From Nitratireductor sp. XY-223 (GTDB lineage: Bacteria > Pseudomonadota > Alphaproteobacteria > Rhizobiales > Rhizobiaceae), in the NCBI RefSeq assembly GCF_004959855.1, contig NZ_SPNT01000002.1, forward strand, positions 372,001-436,000: 64,000 nucleotides of DNA, read 5' to 3'. The position numbers and the translations under genes are program-made. How positions within the stretch are numbered: the stretch's first letter is position 1; every line of letters starts with the position of its first letter. Below are positions 1-8,647 of the stretch, piece after piece. The notes under the pieces were generated by a model. It ran no database searches, had not been told where the DNA came from, and saw only the letters and a program-made list of their open reading frames with translations.

Positions 1-1726
1 CTTCGAGCGCCGCCAGCTCCGCGTGGCTGCCCTGTTCGGATATCCGGCCCTTCAGCATGACGATGATCTTGTCGGCGCGGGCGATGGTCGAAAGCCTGTG
101 GGCAATGACCAGGACGGTGCGCCCGCTCATCGCATCGTCGAGCGCCTTTTGCACCAGCACTTCCGATTCGGTGTCGAGCGCCGAAGTCGCCTCGTCGAGA
201 AGCAGGATCGGCGCGTTGCGGATCACCGCCCGGGCGATCGAAATCCGCTGGCGCTGTCCGCCGGACAGCGTCGAGCCGCCCTCGCCGACAGGCGTGTCGT
301 AGCCCTGCGGCTGCTCGAGGATGAAGTCGTGGGCATAGGCCAGCCTTGCGGCCTGCTCGACTTCCTCGTCGGTGGCATCGGGGCGGCCGTAGCGGATGTT
401 GTCGCGGATCGAGCCCTCGAACAGATAAGGATGCTGCGAGACATAGGCGATGCCGGCCCGCAGCGAGTGCTTGGTCACATTGGCGATGTCCTGACCGTCG
501 ATGAAGATGCGGCCGCTGCCGAGGTCGTAGAAACGCGGCAGAAGATTGACGATCGTCGTCTTGCCGGCGCCGGACGGACCGACAAGCGCGGTCGTCTTGC
601 CCGCCTCGGCGGTGAAGCTGACACCATGCAATACGGGGCTTGCCAGGGCGTAGCCGAATTCGACGTCCTCGAAGCGGATCTCGCCTTTTGAAATCTGCAG
701 TTCCGTGGCATTCGGCGCATCGGGCTGGTGCGGATCGATGTCGAGCACCTCGTAGATCATCCGGGCGTTGACGATCGCCCTTTCCATGTTCACCTGGAGG
801 CGCGCCAGCCGGCGCGCCGGATCATAGGCGAAAAGCAGCGCGCCTATGAATGAGACCAAGGCACCCGGCAGTTCCTGTGCATTGACCGTCTGCACGGCCG
901 CATAGGCAAGGATGCCGGCAACGGCCAGACCGGCCAGCGAATCCGTCAGCGGGCCGGTGCGTTCCGTCAGCCGCACGATGCGGTTCGACCTTGCCTCGGC
1001 ATCGGCGACCAGCTCGTCCACCTTGCCGCGAAGCTGGTCCTCCATCGTGAAGGCCTTGACGATGGCGATGCCCTGCATCGTTTCCTGCATGACGCCGTAG
1101 ACGCGGCTGTTGACCAGCACGGCCTCGCGCGTGACGCTGCGCAGGCGTTTGGCGATGTAGCGCAGGGCAAGCACCACGGGCGGTCCGACCAGGAACACGG
1201 CGAGGGTCAACTGCCAGTCCTGATAGAACATGACGCCGACAAGGGCGACGAGCGTCAGCAGGTCCTTTGCCAGCGACGTGATTGTCAGGTTGAGCACATC
1301 ACGGATGCCGCTGGCGTTCTGGCCGATCCGGGCGGCCAGTTGCGCCGAACGGGTTTCTCCCAGATAGCCGACGCCCAGCTCCATCAGGTGCGAGAACAGC
1401 CGGCGCTGATAGCGGGCGACGATGTTGTTGCCGATCTTTGCCAACGCCACCGCCTGGCCGTAGGTGCCAAGGCCCCGCACGACAAAGGCGATGAAGATCG
1501 CACCGGTTATCGTCCAGATGACCTCGATGCGCTGCTTGGCGAAGGCTTCGTTGACGATATCGCGCAGGATCCAGGCCATGAATGCCGTGGACATAGAAAC
1601 GGCGACAAGACACATGATAGCGAATGCGTAGGTCCCGACGTAATCGCGCACATTCTCAGACAGGATGCGTCTGAGCATGCCGATGATCGTGTAGGGATCG
1701 ATCCGCTTTTCGTCTGATTGTGCCAC
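1..1726 (-). CDS. MsbA-like ABC exporter, fused permease-ATPase (C-terminus outside window)
   Basis: Half-size exporter with an N-terminal six-helix transmembrane domain and a C-terminal ATPase, probably moving a lipid or hydrophobic compound across the inner membrane. Seen in the translation: Walker A GPSGAGKTT, signature LSGGQRQR and Walker B ILLLDEATSALD, followed by the H-loop AHRLST. The gene runs off the left edge shortly after the H-loop, so only the last residues are missing. I chose the GTG at 1726, which has GGGA seven bases upstream; an ATG at 1678 has no ribosome-binding site. It follows glk by 58 bases on the same strand, an arrangement known in rhizobia and Brucella, so co-transcription is likely. 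The family is clear but the substrate is not known. Confidence 0.9.
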   Translation of the reverse strand, partial: MAQSDEKRIDPYTIIGMLRRILSENVRDYVGTYAFAIMCLVAVSMSTAFMAWILRDIVNEAFAKQRIEVIWTITGAIFIAFVVRGLGTYGQAVALAKIGNNIVARYQRRLFSHLMELGVGYLGETRSAQLAARIGQNASGIRDVLNLTITSLAKDLLTLVALVGVMFYQDWQLTLAVFLVGPPVVLALRYIAKRLRSVTREAVLVNSRVYGVMQETMQGIAIVKAFTMEDQLRGKVDELVADAEARSNRIVRLTERTGPLTDSLAGLAVAGILAYAAVQTVNAQELPGALVSFIGALLFAYDPARRLARLQVNMERAIVNARMIYEVLDIDPHQPDAPNATELQISKGEIRFEDVEFGYALASPVLHGVSFTAEAGKTTALVGPSGAGKTTIVNLLPRFYDLGSGRIFIDGQDIANVTKHSLRAGIAYVSQHPYLFEGSIRDNIRYGRPDATDEEVEQAARLAYAHDFILEQPQGYDTPVGEGGSTLSGGQRQRISIARAVIRNAPILLLDEATSALDTESEVLVQKALDDAMSGRTVLVIAHRLSTIARADKIIVMLKGRISEQGSHAELAALE

Positions 1727-1784
1727 TGCTTATGTCCCGATCTGTTCTGTACAGCGGCTCTATATACGCTTCGAGGGGCTTTGC

Positions 1785-2810
1785 CTATGCCCTCCAACGG
1801 CGCCCTTCCGTCGCAACACCGAAGCGGACCGGCGTGCGTGCGAAGGATGCGAGACCGAAGAGCGCGGCGAGCGGATGCGTGATCACGCTTGTCGGGATGG
1901 ACCGCAGCAGTGCGCTGTGCGGCGCCTTGTCCTCGAACGCGGCCCTGAACTCCTGTTTTTCAAGGACCGGGACGATCTTCTGGGCGATTCCGCCGGACAG
2001 AAAAACACCGCCCCGCGCCATGAAGATCAGTGCCAGATCGCCGGCGACCCGGCCGAGATAGGTGGCAAACAGGGACAGGGTCTCCGTCGCCACGGGATCA
2101 TCGGCCTCCAGTCCGGCCGCGGTGATCTCGTGAGGCGCCTTGAAGACCGGCTTGATTTCGTCCGCCTTGCAGATCGCCCGGTAGAGATTGACCATGCCGC
2201 TGCCGCACAGGATCTGTTCGGCCGAAACGCGGCCCTCGATACGTTCAAGGTGCGGAAAAACGGCGAAATCGCGCTCCGTCCGCGGGCCCAGATCGATGTG
2301 GCCGCCTTCTCCCGGGACCGGTATCCAGTTGTGGTTGGAATAGACCAGCCCGGCAACGCCAAGACCGGTTCCAGGGCCCAGGACGACGCGCGAGGCGTTG
2401 GAATCGATCTCTCCGCCGCCGATTTTGTGCCGATGCTCCTCGTCCAGCGACGCGGCCGCCAGGGCCTGCGCCTCGAAATCATTGAGAACGATTACATCCT
2501 CCAGGAAGAAGTCGCGCATCATCTGTTTGGGGCGGACAATCCAGGGGCAGTTCGTCAGGCGGGTTTCATCGCCGTCGACCGGTCCGGCAATGGCAAAAAT
2601 CGCCGAACGGGGCTGCACCGAGGTCTTGTCGAGCACACAGGTCTGAATGGCTTCTTCTATGGACTCGAAATCGGCTGTCGCAAGAATCGGAAATTCCTTC
2701 GGCTGCGCATAGGCATCCACGAGAATGGCGAAACGCGCATTGGTTCCGCCGATGTCGCCGATCAGGATCGGGAAATGAATGATTGCTTCCTGGTCCATGA
2801 TATTGGGCAT
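1785..2810 (-). CDS. glk: Glucokinase
   Basis: Cytoplasmic ATP-dependent phosphorylation of glucose to glucose-6-phosphate, feeding the Entner-Doudoroff and pentose phosphate routes. The N-terminus has the ATP-binding phosphate-1 motif [12 protein letters not shown], then [11 protein letters not shown] with the catalytic Asp, [10 protein letters not shown], and the C-terminal LSGGI phosphate-2 region. The ending TEGRRWRA matches rhizobial and Brucella Glk. The ATG at 2810 has GGAG about 11 bases upstream and gives 341 residues, the usual length; a GTG at 2837 would add nine residues and has no clear site. It is first in a probable operon with the downstream ABC exporter. Two palindromes lie roughly 90-120 bases upstream. 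Confidence 0.95.
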   Translation of the reverse strand: MPNIMDQEAIIHFPILIGDIGGTNARFAILVDAYAQPKEFPILATADFESIEEAIQTCVLDKTSVQPRSAIFAIAGPVDGDETRLTNCPWIVRPKQMMRDFFLEDVIVLNDFEAQALAAASLDEEHRHKIGGGEIDSNASRVVLGPGTGLGVAGLVYSNHNWIPVPGEGGHIDLGPRTERDFAVFPHLERIEGRVSAEQILCGSGMVNLYRAICKADEIKPVFKAPHEITAAGLEADDPVATETLSLFATYLGRVAGDLALIFMARGGVFLSGGIAQKIVPVLEKQEFRAAFEDKAPHSALLRSIPTSVITHPLAALFGLASFARTPVRFGVATEGRRWRA

Positions 2811-2901
2811 GTTCCGTAGGTCTCCGAAATCAGACACGTCGGCGCGCCCTGCCGGGGCATCGCCAAAGCTTAAATCCGCCGCATTAAATCGATTTGAATT
2901 C

Positions 2902-2928
2902 TCCCTATAGGGAATTGCAAAGGCAATT
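2902..2928. promoter_or_regulatory. Paired palindromes upstream of glk
   Basis: TCCCTATAGGGA (2902-2913) is a perfect 12-base palindrome. It abuts AATTGC-AAAG-GCAATT (2913-2928), an inverted repeat. Both sit in the only sizeable gap upstream of glk, downstream of mepA. They could be a repressor operator or overlap the glk -10 region (TATAGG on the minus strand). No regulator is assigned. Confidence 0.35.
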
Positions 2929-2988
2929 GAAAGCAGCTGCGGTGCTTATTTTACTTCAAAGCCGCTTTAATCGGGAAATGTTGCAGTC

Positions 2989-4035
2989 TTATTGCACGAA
3001 CGGACGCTCTTTGGGCACCGGAACCAGGGCCGGCAAGGCAAAGGGCGACTGGACCGGCTTGACCGGCGCGTAGGCCGTCTGCGCGCTGCCCCCGGCCCTG
3101 GAGGTCACCGCCGCCTCTGACGCGGGTCCGGCCGAATTCAGGACGACCGCGCAGGCCGTCGGCAGGTCCGACAGCATGATGTGCTTGGGCTTTTTCGGCT
3201 TGGTCGGTTTGGTGGTCTTCTTCGGCGGCTTCTTCGGCTTCAGAGCCACATTGAACCACCAGTCCAGTTCCTTGCCGCACCCGGCACTGGCGGGTACCGC
3301 GTTTTGCGCCTTGCAGCCCCTCGAGCCCTTGGGGCAGCGCAGCCTTATATGCATGTGGTAGTGATGGCCGTAGTAGGGCCGGACCTTGTTCAGGTGCCTG
3401 CGGTTGCCCTTCCAGGTCTCGCACAGCTTCTTCTTGATCCCCGGATGCACGAGGACGCGCTGGACCTCGGGGTAGCCTGCGGCGCGCATGATGAGGCGCC
3501 CGTGGGCGTCGGTCCACACGTTCGGATCGACAACGACCGACTTGGCCTTGAGGACCGAAATGGCGCTGGTCGCTTCCCGCTCATCGGCCGAATAGCGGCG
3601 GTTCGGCATCGGCGTCAGCCAGATGTCGGCGTCAAGTCCGATCTGGTGCGATGCATGCCCGGTCAGCATCGGTCCGCCGCGCGGCTGCGACAGATCGCCG
3701 ACGAGCAATCCCGGCCAGCCGTCCTTCAGCGCGGCATCGTTCGACAGTTTCTCGATCGTCTTGATCAGTGCGGGATGCCCCCAGCGGCGATTGCGCGACA
3801 GGCGCATCGCCTGCCAGTAGGGTCCGTCAGTGGCGATCGCGATGCCGCCGGACAGGCAGCCCTTGGAATAGAACCCGTGCGCCTGGGCCGGCATGACGGC
3901 CGGCAGCCTCTTGCCGCCGAAGAGCTGCTTTGCCGGTGTCTTGTCGTTTGCCGAGGCCTGCCCGAGACTGAAAACAACCATCAGCACGGACAGCAGGCCG
4001 CTCAGCAACTTCGCATGCGCAATGCGTACCATCAT
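2989..4035 (-). CDS. mepA: Penicillin-insensitive murein endopeptidase MepA (peptidase M74)
   Basis: Periplasmic metallo-endopeptidase that cleaves D-Ala-mDAP cross-links in peptidoglycan. An N-terminal hydrophobic signal ends near QASANDK. The LAS-type metal motif is HASHQIGLDADIW (His and Asp ligands) and the later His cluster GHHYHMHIRLRC supplies the second His ligand. GGPMLTGH and TDGPYWQAMRLSRNRRWGHP are also typical of the family. The ATG at 4035 has AGGAG eight bases upstream, giving 348 residues. The C-terminal tail after about residue 240 is Lys/Pro-rich and low complexity (KPKKPPKKTTKPTKPKKPK), longer than in E. coli MepA, and may bind the cell wall or be a flexible anchor. Monocistronic by spacing. 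Confidence 0.92.
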   Translation of the reverse strand: MMVRIAHAKLLSGLLSVLMVVFSLGQASANDKTPAKQLFGGKRLPAVMPAQAHGFYSKGCLSGGIAIATDGPYWQAMRLSRNRRWGHPALIKTIEKLSNDAALKDGWPGLLVGDLSQPRGGPMLTGHASHQIGLDADIWLTPMPNRRYSADEREATSAISVLKAKSVVVDPNVWTDAHGRLIMRAAGYPEVQRVLVHPGIKKKLCETWKGNRRHLNKVRPYYGHHYHMHIRLRCPKGSRGCKAQNAVPASAGCGKELDWWFNVALKPKKPPKKTTKPTKPKKPKHIMLSDLPTACAVVLNSAGPASEAAVTSRAGGSAQTAYAPVKPVQSPFALPALVPVPKERPFVQ

Positions 4036-4097
4036 CGGAAAGGCTCCTGGCAGACCAAATCGCACGGCGCCATACTACGCCAATTTATGCGCAATCT

Positions 4098-5945
4098 CTA
4101 TTCAATCACCCGGTAGAGGCGGATCGGATTGTCCGAGGCGATCGCGACCGGCTCGAGGAAGGCCGGTATCCGGTCTTCCGCCAGCCCGGCATAGAAACTC
4201 TCCGGATACTTGCTGGCAATATCGCGGGCTTCCGGGTCCGACGGGCAGAAGGCAACCAGCGTCACGCCGGACCCGCGGATGAAAGCCTCGGCATCGTCGA
4301 CGGTGCCCATGGCGATCTGAAGCTGCGTCAGCATTCCGCCCTGGTTGCGGTGATAGGGCGCCGAGAGCACGCGGTGCGGCGTGAAACGCAGGATGTCGGA
4401 GCCGAGATTGGACACGGCCGAGACAACGCCCGGCGGTTCGGCGGCGAGTGCCGCCATGTTCCGCGGCGCGTCGCACATGGCCAGTTTCTCTTCGGCCTCG
4501 GTGGAATGGGTCTTGACGGAGTCCACGCCGTCGACAGCCACGGCCCCGCCGATCATCCAGACGAACTGGATGGAGATCACCGCCAGGAGGATGTATTGCG
4601 CGGCCGCAAGTCCGAGCCTGTTTTGGGCGCGGTACAGCTGCTGTTTCTCGGCGATGATGGCCGAGAGCGGAACGACGGCCAGGAGGTTGGCAAAGACCGA
4701 ACCGCGCACCTGCACCAGCGAGATCAGGAAGGCGACGACGATTGCCGCGGCAAAGCACAGGTTCTGCCGGGGCCGCACGCCGCGGCGGACCTGCCAGACA
4801 CAGGCGATCAGCGCGATGAGGGGAACGGCATAGAAGCCGGTCAGGTTTTCCGGGCTGAATTTCAGCTGGCTGACGACGGACCGCGCTTCGGCCACCCGGT
4901 CAAGCCACATGGTACGCAGCACCGGGTCGAGATCGGCAAGCGGGCTGCGCAGGCACTCCGGGACGATGAGAAGGGCCGCGACGGCAACGGCGACACCAGC
5001 ACCGGCCAGGGCCGCGAACCGGGCCGCGCGGCTGCGGTCGCTGGTCAGCGCGGCCAGGAAGAACAGCACGGCGCCGCCGGCGGTGCCGAGAAAATAGAAC
5101 CCGCCCGAAAACGCGTCGCACACGACCGCACCGTAGGCGTTCGGCGGCGTCAGCAGATAAAAACAGCCGGCGAGCGTTGCCGCGAAGCACAGGCCGAAGG
5201 CGCTGGCGGCCTGCATGGCGGGCCGGCCCATCCAGGCCCAGAGCACGGCCATCGCGGCGCATCCGGCGGCAACAAGCGGCATCGTCTCCGCGCCGATCAC
5301 GATGGCCAGCGCCGCGGCGACCCCGGCAACGGCCGACCAGACGCGGTTCAGCCTCGGATCGGTCAATCCCGCCAGCATCAGGATGATCAGTGCCAGTTGT
5401 GCATTGTGATGGTCGATGGCGCCTGGCCGGAAGCGGTTCTGCGCGATGACGAAGAATGCGCCGAGAAACAGGGCGACGAGCATGCCGGAGCGGCCGCCGA
5501 GATTGCGGCCCGCGGCGGCGATGCCGATGAACAGCGGGACAAGAAGGATGAGCGGCCACACGAACAGCGCCGCGGCCTCCGCGTCGCGCATGTCCATGAA
5601 CAGGGAGAAGAAGCCGATGAGATTGGCGAGCGGCACATCGATCAGACGCGACCAGTGCATCTGGGTGCCGCCCTCCAGACCGAGGCGGTACTGGGTGAGA
5701 TCGAACCAGCCCTGACCGGCCATGAGATCGCGGATCTGCACGAGACGCATCACGTCGTCATTGTCGTCCCCGACATAGTCGGTGCCATAGAGAAAATGCA
5801 TGCCCGCCAGGAACAACGCCGTCAGCAGCGCTGTCAGCAGAACCGGCAGGAAAATGCGGTCTTCGCCGCCCGATGCCGTTCCCGGATTGGATTCGCCGAC
5901 GCTCGTCAAGTCCGTGTCTCCCCAGACATCCGATTTAATTGCCAC
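4098..5945 (-). CDS. GT-C type polytopic glycosyltransferase (STT3/oligosaccharyltransferase-like)
   Basis: Integral membrane protein of about 12 predicted helices, probably transferring a sugar from a polyprenyl-phosphate donor on the periplasmic face. After the first helix comes an acidic loop YVGDDNDDVMR, the position of the catalytic Asp motif in GT-C enzymes, then HWSRLIDVP, typical of bacterial STT3-like proteins. A soluble C-terminal segment follows the last helix. The GTG at 5945, with AGG seven bases upstream, gives 615 residues; a TTG at 6026 would almost abut the divergent gene and leave no promoter room. It lies back to back with GtrB- and GtrA-like genes, which suggests one pathway: the neighbours make and flip the lipid-linked sugar and this enzyme uses it. 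The acceptor is unknown. Confidence 0.75.
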   Translation of the reverse strand: MAIKSDVWGDTDLTSVGESNPGTASGGEDRIFLPVLLTALLTALFLAGMHFLYGTDYVGDDNDDVMRLVQIRDLMAGQGWFDLTQYRLGLEGGTQMHWSRLIDVPLANLIGFFSLFMDMRDAEAAALFVWPLILLVPLFIGIAAAGRNLGGRSGMLVALFLGAFFVIAQNRFRPGAIDHHNAQLALIILMLAGLTDPRLNRVWSAVAGVAAALAIVIGAETMPLVAAGCAAMAVLWAWMGRPAMQAASAFGLCFAATLAGCFYLLTPPNAYGAVVCDAFSGGFYFLGTAGGAVLFFLAALTSDRSRAARFAALAGAGVAVAVAALLIVPECLRSPLADLDPVLRTMWLDRVAEARSVVSQLKFSPENLTGFYAVPLIALIACVWQVRRGVRPRQNLCFAAAIVVAFLISLVQVRGSVFANLLAVVPLSAIIAEKQQLYRAQNRLGLAAAQYILLAVISIQFVWMIGGAVAVDGVDSVKTHSTEAEEKLAMCDAPRNMAALAAEPPGVVSAVSNLGSDILRFTPHRVLSAPYHRNQGGMLTQLQIAMGTVDDAEAFIRGSGVTLVAFCPSDPEARDIASKYPESFYAGLAEDRIPAFLEPVAIASDNPIRLYRVIE

Positions 5946-6035
5946 GGCGCAACCTAGCCTTAACCTTCCCAAGAAATAGTAAAGGCGCGCGCGAGCGCGT
6001 CCGGGCCCATTGCCTGCAATCGACAAGACGAGGCC

Positions 6036-7046
6036 ATGATGTCAGATTTGATTTTCGACGACCTGCAGATCGCCGTTCTGCTGCCCTGCTACAACGAAGA
6101 GGCAACCATCGGCGATGTCGTTACGGGGTTCCGGCGCGAACTGCCGAACGCTCATGTCTTCGTCTACGACAACAATTCCAGCGACCGGACGGCAATTCTG
6201 GCCGCCCGCGCCGGCGCCACCGTGGTGCGCGAGCCGCGTCAGGGCAAGGGCCACGTGGTGCGGCGCATGTTCGCCGATATCGATGCCGACATCTATGTCA
6301 TGGCCGACGGCGACGGCACCTATGCACCCGAGGATGCGCCTGATCTGGTGCGCACGCTGGTGACCGAGCGCAGCGACATGGTCGTCGGCACGCGCCGCGG
6401 CGTGACCGCGGATGCCGGCCGCTCCGGCCATGCCTTCGGCAACCGGCTGTTCAATTTTATTTACACGGCGCTGTTCGGAAGTGATTTCACCGACATCTTT
6501 TCCGGATACCGGGTCTTCAACAGGCGTTTCGCCAAGAGCTTTCCGGCGCTGTCCGGCGGGTTCGAGATCGAAACCGAAATGTCGGTGCACGCGTCGATGC
6601 TGCGCATGCCCGTTTCGGAGCTCACGCTCGACTACGGGCGCCGCCCGGAGGGCTCTGACAGCAAGCTTTCAACCTTCAAGGACGGCTTCAAGATCCTCTG
6701 GATGCTGATGCTGCTCGTCAAGGAGACCCGGCCGTTCCTGTTCTTCTCGAGCATCAGCGGCGCCCTGCTCGTCGCCAGCCTTGCCTTCATGGCACCGGTG
6801 CTTGCCGAATATTTCGAAACCGGGACCGTGAGCCGGGTTCCGACATGGATCGCGGCGATCGCGCTCTTGATGATTTCCATGCTGTTTTTTGTCGCGGGCG
6901 TTATTTTGGATTCTTTGGCCCGAAGCCGTGCAGAACACAAAAGGATGCTGTATATGGGTCTCCCGACGACACGCGGCGAGCCGCGCCCGGTCGGAGATGA
7001 TCAGCGCCCATCAGGCGGCAAGGCAAGGAAACCAATCGCTGCATGA
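6036..7046 (+). CDS. Polyprenyl-phosphate glycosyltransferase, GT2 family (GtrB/DPM1-like)
   Basis: Predicted to load a nucleotide-activated sugar onto undecaprenyl phosphate at the inner membrane. The GT-A fold begins at LLPCYNEEATIGDVV, the nucleotide/metal motif is VMADGDGTY, and DIFSGYRVFNRRF and GGFEIETEMSVHA are typical of the DPM/GtrB branch. Two C-terminal transmembrane helices (about residues 230-300) anchor it, as in GtrB. The ATG at 6036 follows ACGAGGCC. It overlaps the downstream gtrA-like gene by four bases (ATGA), indicating translational coupling, and is divergent from the GT-C gene with a gap of about 90 bases. The sugar identity cannot be read from the sequence. Confidence 0.9.
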   Translation: MMSDLIFDDLQIAVLLPCYNEEATIGDVVTGFRRELPNAHVFVYDNNSSDRTAILAARAGATVVREPRQGKGHVVRRMFADIDADIYVMADGDGTYAPEDAPDLVRTLVTERSDMVVGTRRGVTADAGRSGHAFGNRLFNFIYTALFGSDFTDIFSGYRVFNRRFAKSFPALSGGFEIETEMSVHASMLRMPVSELTLDYGRRPEGSDSKLSTFKDGFKILWMLMLLVKETRPFLFFSSISGALLVASLAFMAPVLAEYFETGTVSRVPTWIAAIALLMISMLFFVAGVILDSLARSRAEHKRMLYMGLPTTRGEPRPVGDDQRPSGGKARKPIAA

Positions 7047-7420
7047 TAAAACGTCTCTTTAGTTTCGTCGTTGTCGGCGGAATTGGATTTGTGACGGATG
7101 CGGTAATTTTGATGGGGTTGTTGCGCTTCTCGGCGCTCGACCCCTTTACTGCACGACTCATCGCCATTGCCGTTGCGCTGCAGGTCACCTGGCTGCTCAA
7201 CCGGAACTTCACGTTCGGCAAGAGCAGCAGCCATGCGGCCGTCGAGGGCATGCGCTACGGCGGCGTGGGGATCGCCACGAGCCTGTTGAACTATCTCGTC
7301 TATTCCGGGCTGATCGTGTTTGTCCCGGACCTGCGCCCGGTCATCGCGCTGACCATCGGATCGGCCACCGCGACCATCTTTTCCTACACGGGCTACGCCA
7401 AGCTGGTCTTCGGGCGGTAG
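7043..7420 (+). CDS. GtrA family membrane protein (putative lipid-linked sugar flippase)
   Basis: Small protein of 125 residues with four hydrophobic segments and the GtrA-type start FVVVGGIGFVTDAVIL, followed by the conserved WLLNRNFTF in the middle and YAKLVFGR at the end. GtrA proteins are thought to flip polyprenyl-phosphate sugars to the periplasm. Its ATG lies inside the stop codon region of the GT2 gene, so the two are coupled. With the divergent GT-C enzyme it completes a three-part GtrA/GtrB/Gtr-specific arrangement. Confidence 0.9.
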   Translation: MIKRLFSFVVVGGIGFVTDAVILMGLLRFSALDPFTARLIAIAVALQVTWLLNRNFTFGKSSSHAAVEGMRYGGVGIATSLLNYLVYSGLIVFVPDLRPVIALTIGSATATIFSYTGYAKLVFGR

Positions 7421-7451
7421 GTCCGGTCGATCATGGGTGGTGGTAACCCCA

Positions 7452-7468
7452 CCGGCCGAAATGGCCGG
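7452..7468. other. GC hairpin between convergent genes
   Basis: CCGGCC-GAAAT-GGCCGG forms a six-pair stem in the 59-base gap between the gtrA-like gene and the convergent outer-membrane gene. There is no U-run on either side, so an intrinsic terminator is not proven. Confidence 0.3.
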
Positions 7469-7479
7469 CGGAACCGGAT

Positions 7480-8373
7480 CTAGTCGAACCTGAACTTCAG
7501 CTTCACGGTGGGACCGTGGAAAATCCGATCGCTGTTCATACCTGTGGTGTAGCCCGAATCGACCATGCCGAAATAGGCGTCCACGCTGTAGCCGGCGCTC
7601 AAGGAATAATTTGCGTCGTTGAACGAGATTCCCAGAAACGCGTCGACATTCGGCACGGTCTTGTTTTCGCTGCGGGCGATGCTCGTAGCATAGGTGGGGT
7701 ATATGTTGGTCAGGGTCGTCTTTTGCTTGCCGAACAGGATGGCGCCGCCGGCGCTGAAATCCACCGAGAATTTGCTGTCCCTGACCGGTACCGAACCCTC
7801 AAGGCCGATGCGCGGTCCAAAGCCTTCGAATTTCCGGGTATTGCGGATCGTTCCGGATGTGAATCCGCTGAACGTGCCGTCTTCGGTGCCCTTGAAATTG
7901 GTGTAGCGGATGCCGGCTTTGGCTTTCAGCGTTCCCTCGGGTATGCCGAGTATGCCGAGACCCACGTCGCGCCCGACCTCAAAATCGATCACCGCGTGTT
8001 CTTCCCGGCTTTCCACGGCGGCGGTGGTGGTGATAAAGGAGCTATAACTGTAGGACGCCGACTGCTCTCGGGTCTTACCCCACTTTCCACCCAGCGAAGC
8101 ATACCACGGCGTGTCGCCGAAATAGGCCCCGATCTCGCCGCTTATATGGAAACCGTCCCTGGGTTTGATCATATGGCCAGGCGAGAAATAATACTGATTG
8201 GATTCCGAAGCATCCCAGAAATCGTACATCCCGCCAACTTCCAGCCACCAGGATGTCTTGCGGTCCTGGGCGACAGTGTCGCCCTCAACCAGGATGACCA
8301 GTGCAACCGCTGAGACAGTCGTCAGCAACGCTATCCGCAATTCGCGCCGGGATCTGCGCTCGCCAGGATTCAT
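7480..8373 (-). CDS. Outer-membrane beta-barrel protein, paralogue 1 (Lpg1974-like)
   Basis: 297 residues with an Arg-rich N-terminus, one hydrophobic signal segment and a likely cleavage after TVAQD. The mature part is rich in Gly and aromatic residues with alternating strands (GDTPWYASLGGKWGK, GFGPRIGLEGSV, DFSAGGAILFGKQKT, LSAGYSVDAYFGMVDSGY) and ends in a strand KLKFRFD, as expected for a barrel. FxGxGPRxGxxG resembles the Lpg1974/Legionella OMP family; this is recognition by eye. It is strikingly similar along its whole length to the next gene upstream, a tandem duplication. An 18-base element at 8516-8533, about 143 bases upstream of the start, also recurs before the paralogue. Possible role: pore or receptor. 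Confidence 0.75.
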   Translation of the reverse strand: MNPGERRSRRELRIALLTTVSAVALVILVEGDTVAQDRKTSWWLEVGGMYDFWDASESNQYYFSPGHMIKPRDGFHISGEIGAYFGDTPWYASLGGKWGKTREQSASYSYSSFITTTAAVESREEHAVIDFEVGRDVGLGILGIPEGTLKAKAGIRYTNFKGTEDGTFSGFTSGTIRNTRKFEGFGPRIGLEGSVPVRDSKFSVDFSAGGAILFGKQKTTLTNIYPTYATSIARSENKTVPNVDAFLGISFNDANYSLSAGYSVDAYFGMVDSGYTTGMNSDRIFHGPTVKLKFRFD

Positions 8374-8515
8374 CTTGGGCCCCTCTCACAATCAACAAAT
8401 ACAATGGCTAATCAAATTGTCGCGCCGCCCGCGCCATTTGACACAATCTGATTCCGCCTTTGGATTCAATAAACTCACAGGCAAAAAAAATGAATATTTA
8501 CTGATATTTTGCAGG

Positions 8516-8533
8516 TGTTGTCACAATGCAACA
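8516..8533 (-). promoter_or_regulatory. Shared palindromic element upstream of OMP paralogue 1
   Basis: On the plus strand TGTTGTCACAATGCAACA, an imperfect inverted repeat with TGTTG and CAACA arms. The same framework (TGTTGTCnCnnTGCAACA) occurs at 9677-9694 at almost the same distance from the paralogue start (143 versus 133 bases). The arms are retained although the surrounding noncoding sequence has diverged, which suggests a protein-binding site. Confidence 0.5.
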
Positions 8534-8647
8534 TACAGTGATCACACCAGATTTGCCTGAAGAATAGCCGGCTTCTTTGCGGCTCACCCGGCGGCGCGTC
8601 GAACCTGGTCCCTCATGGAGGAAATTCCCACGCCGGCGGAATAAAAA

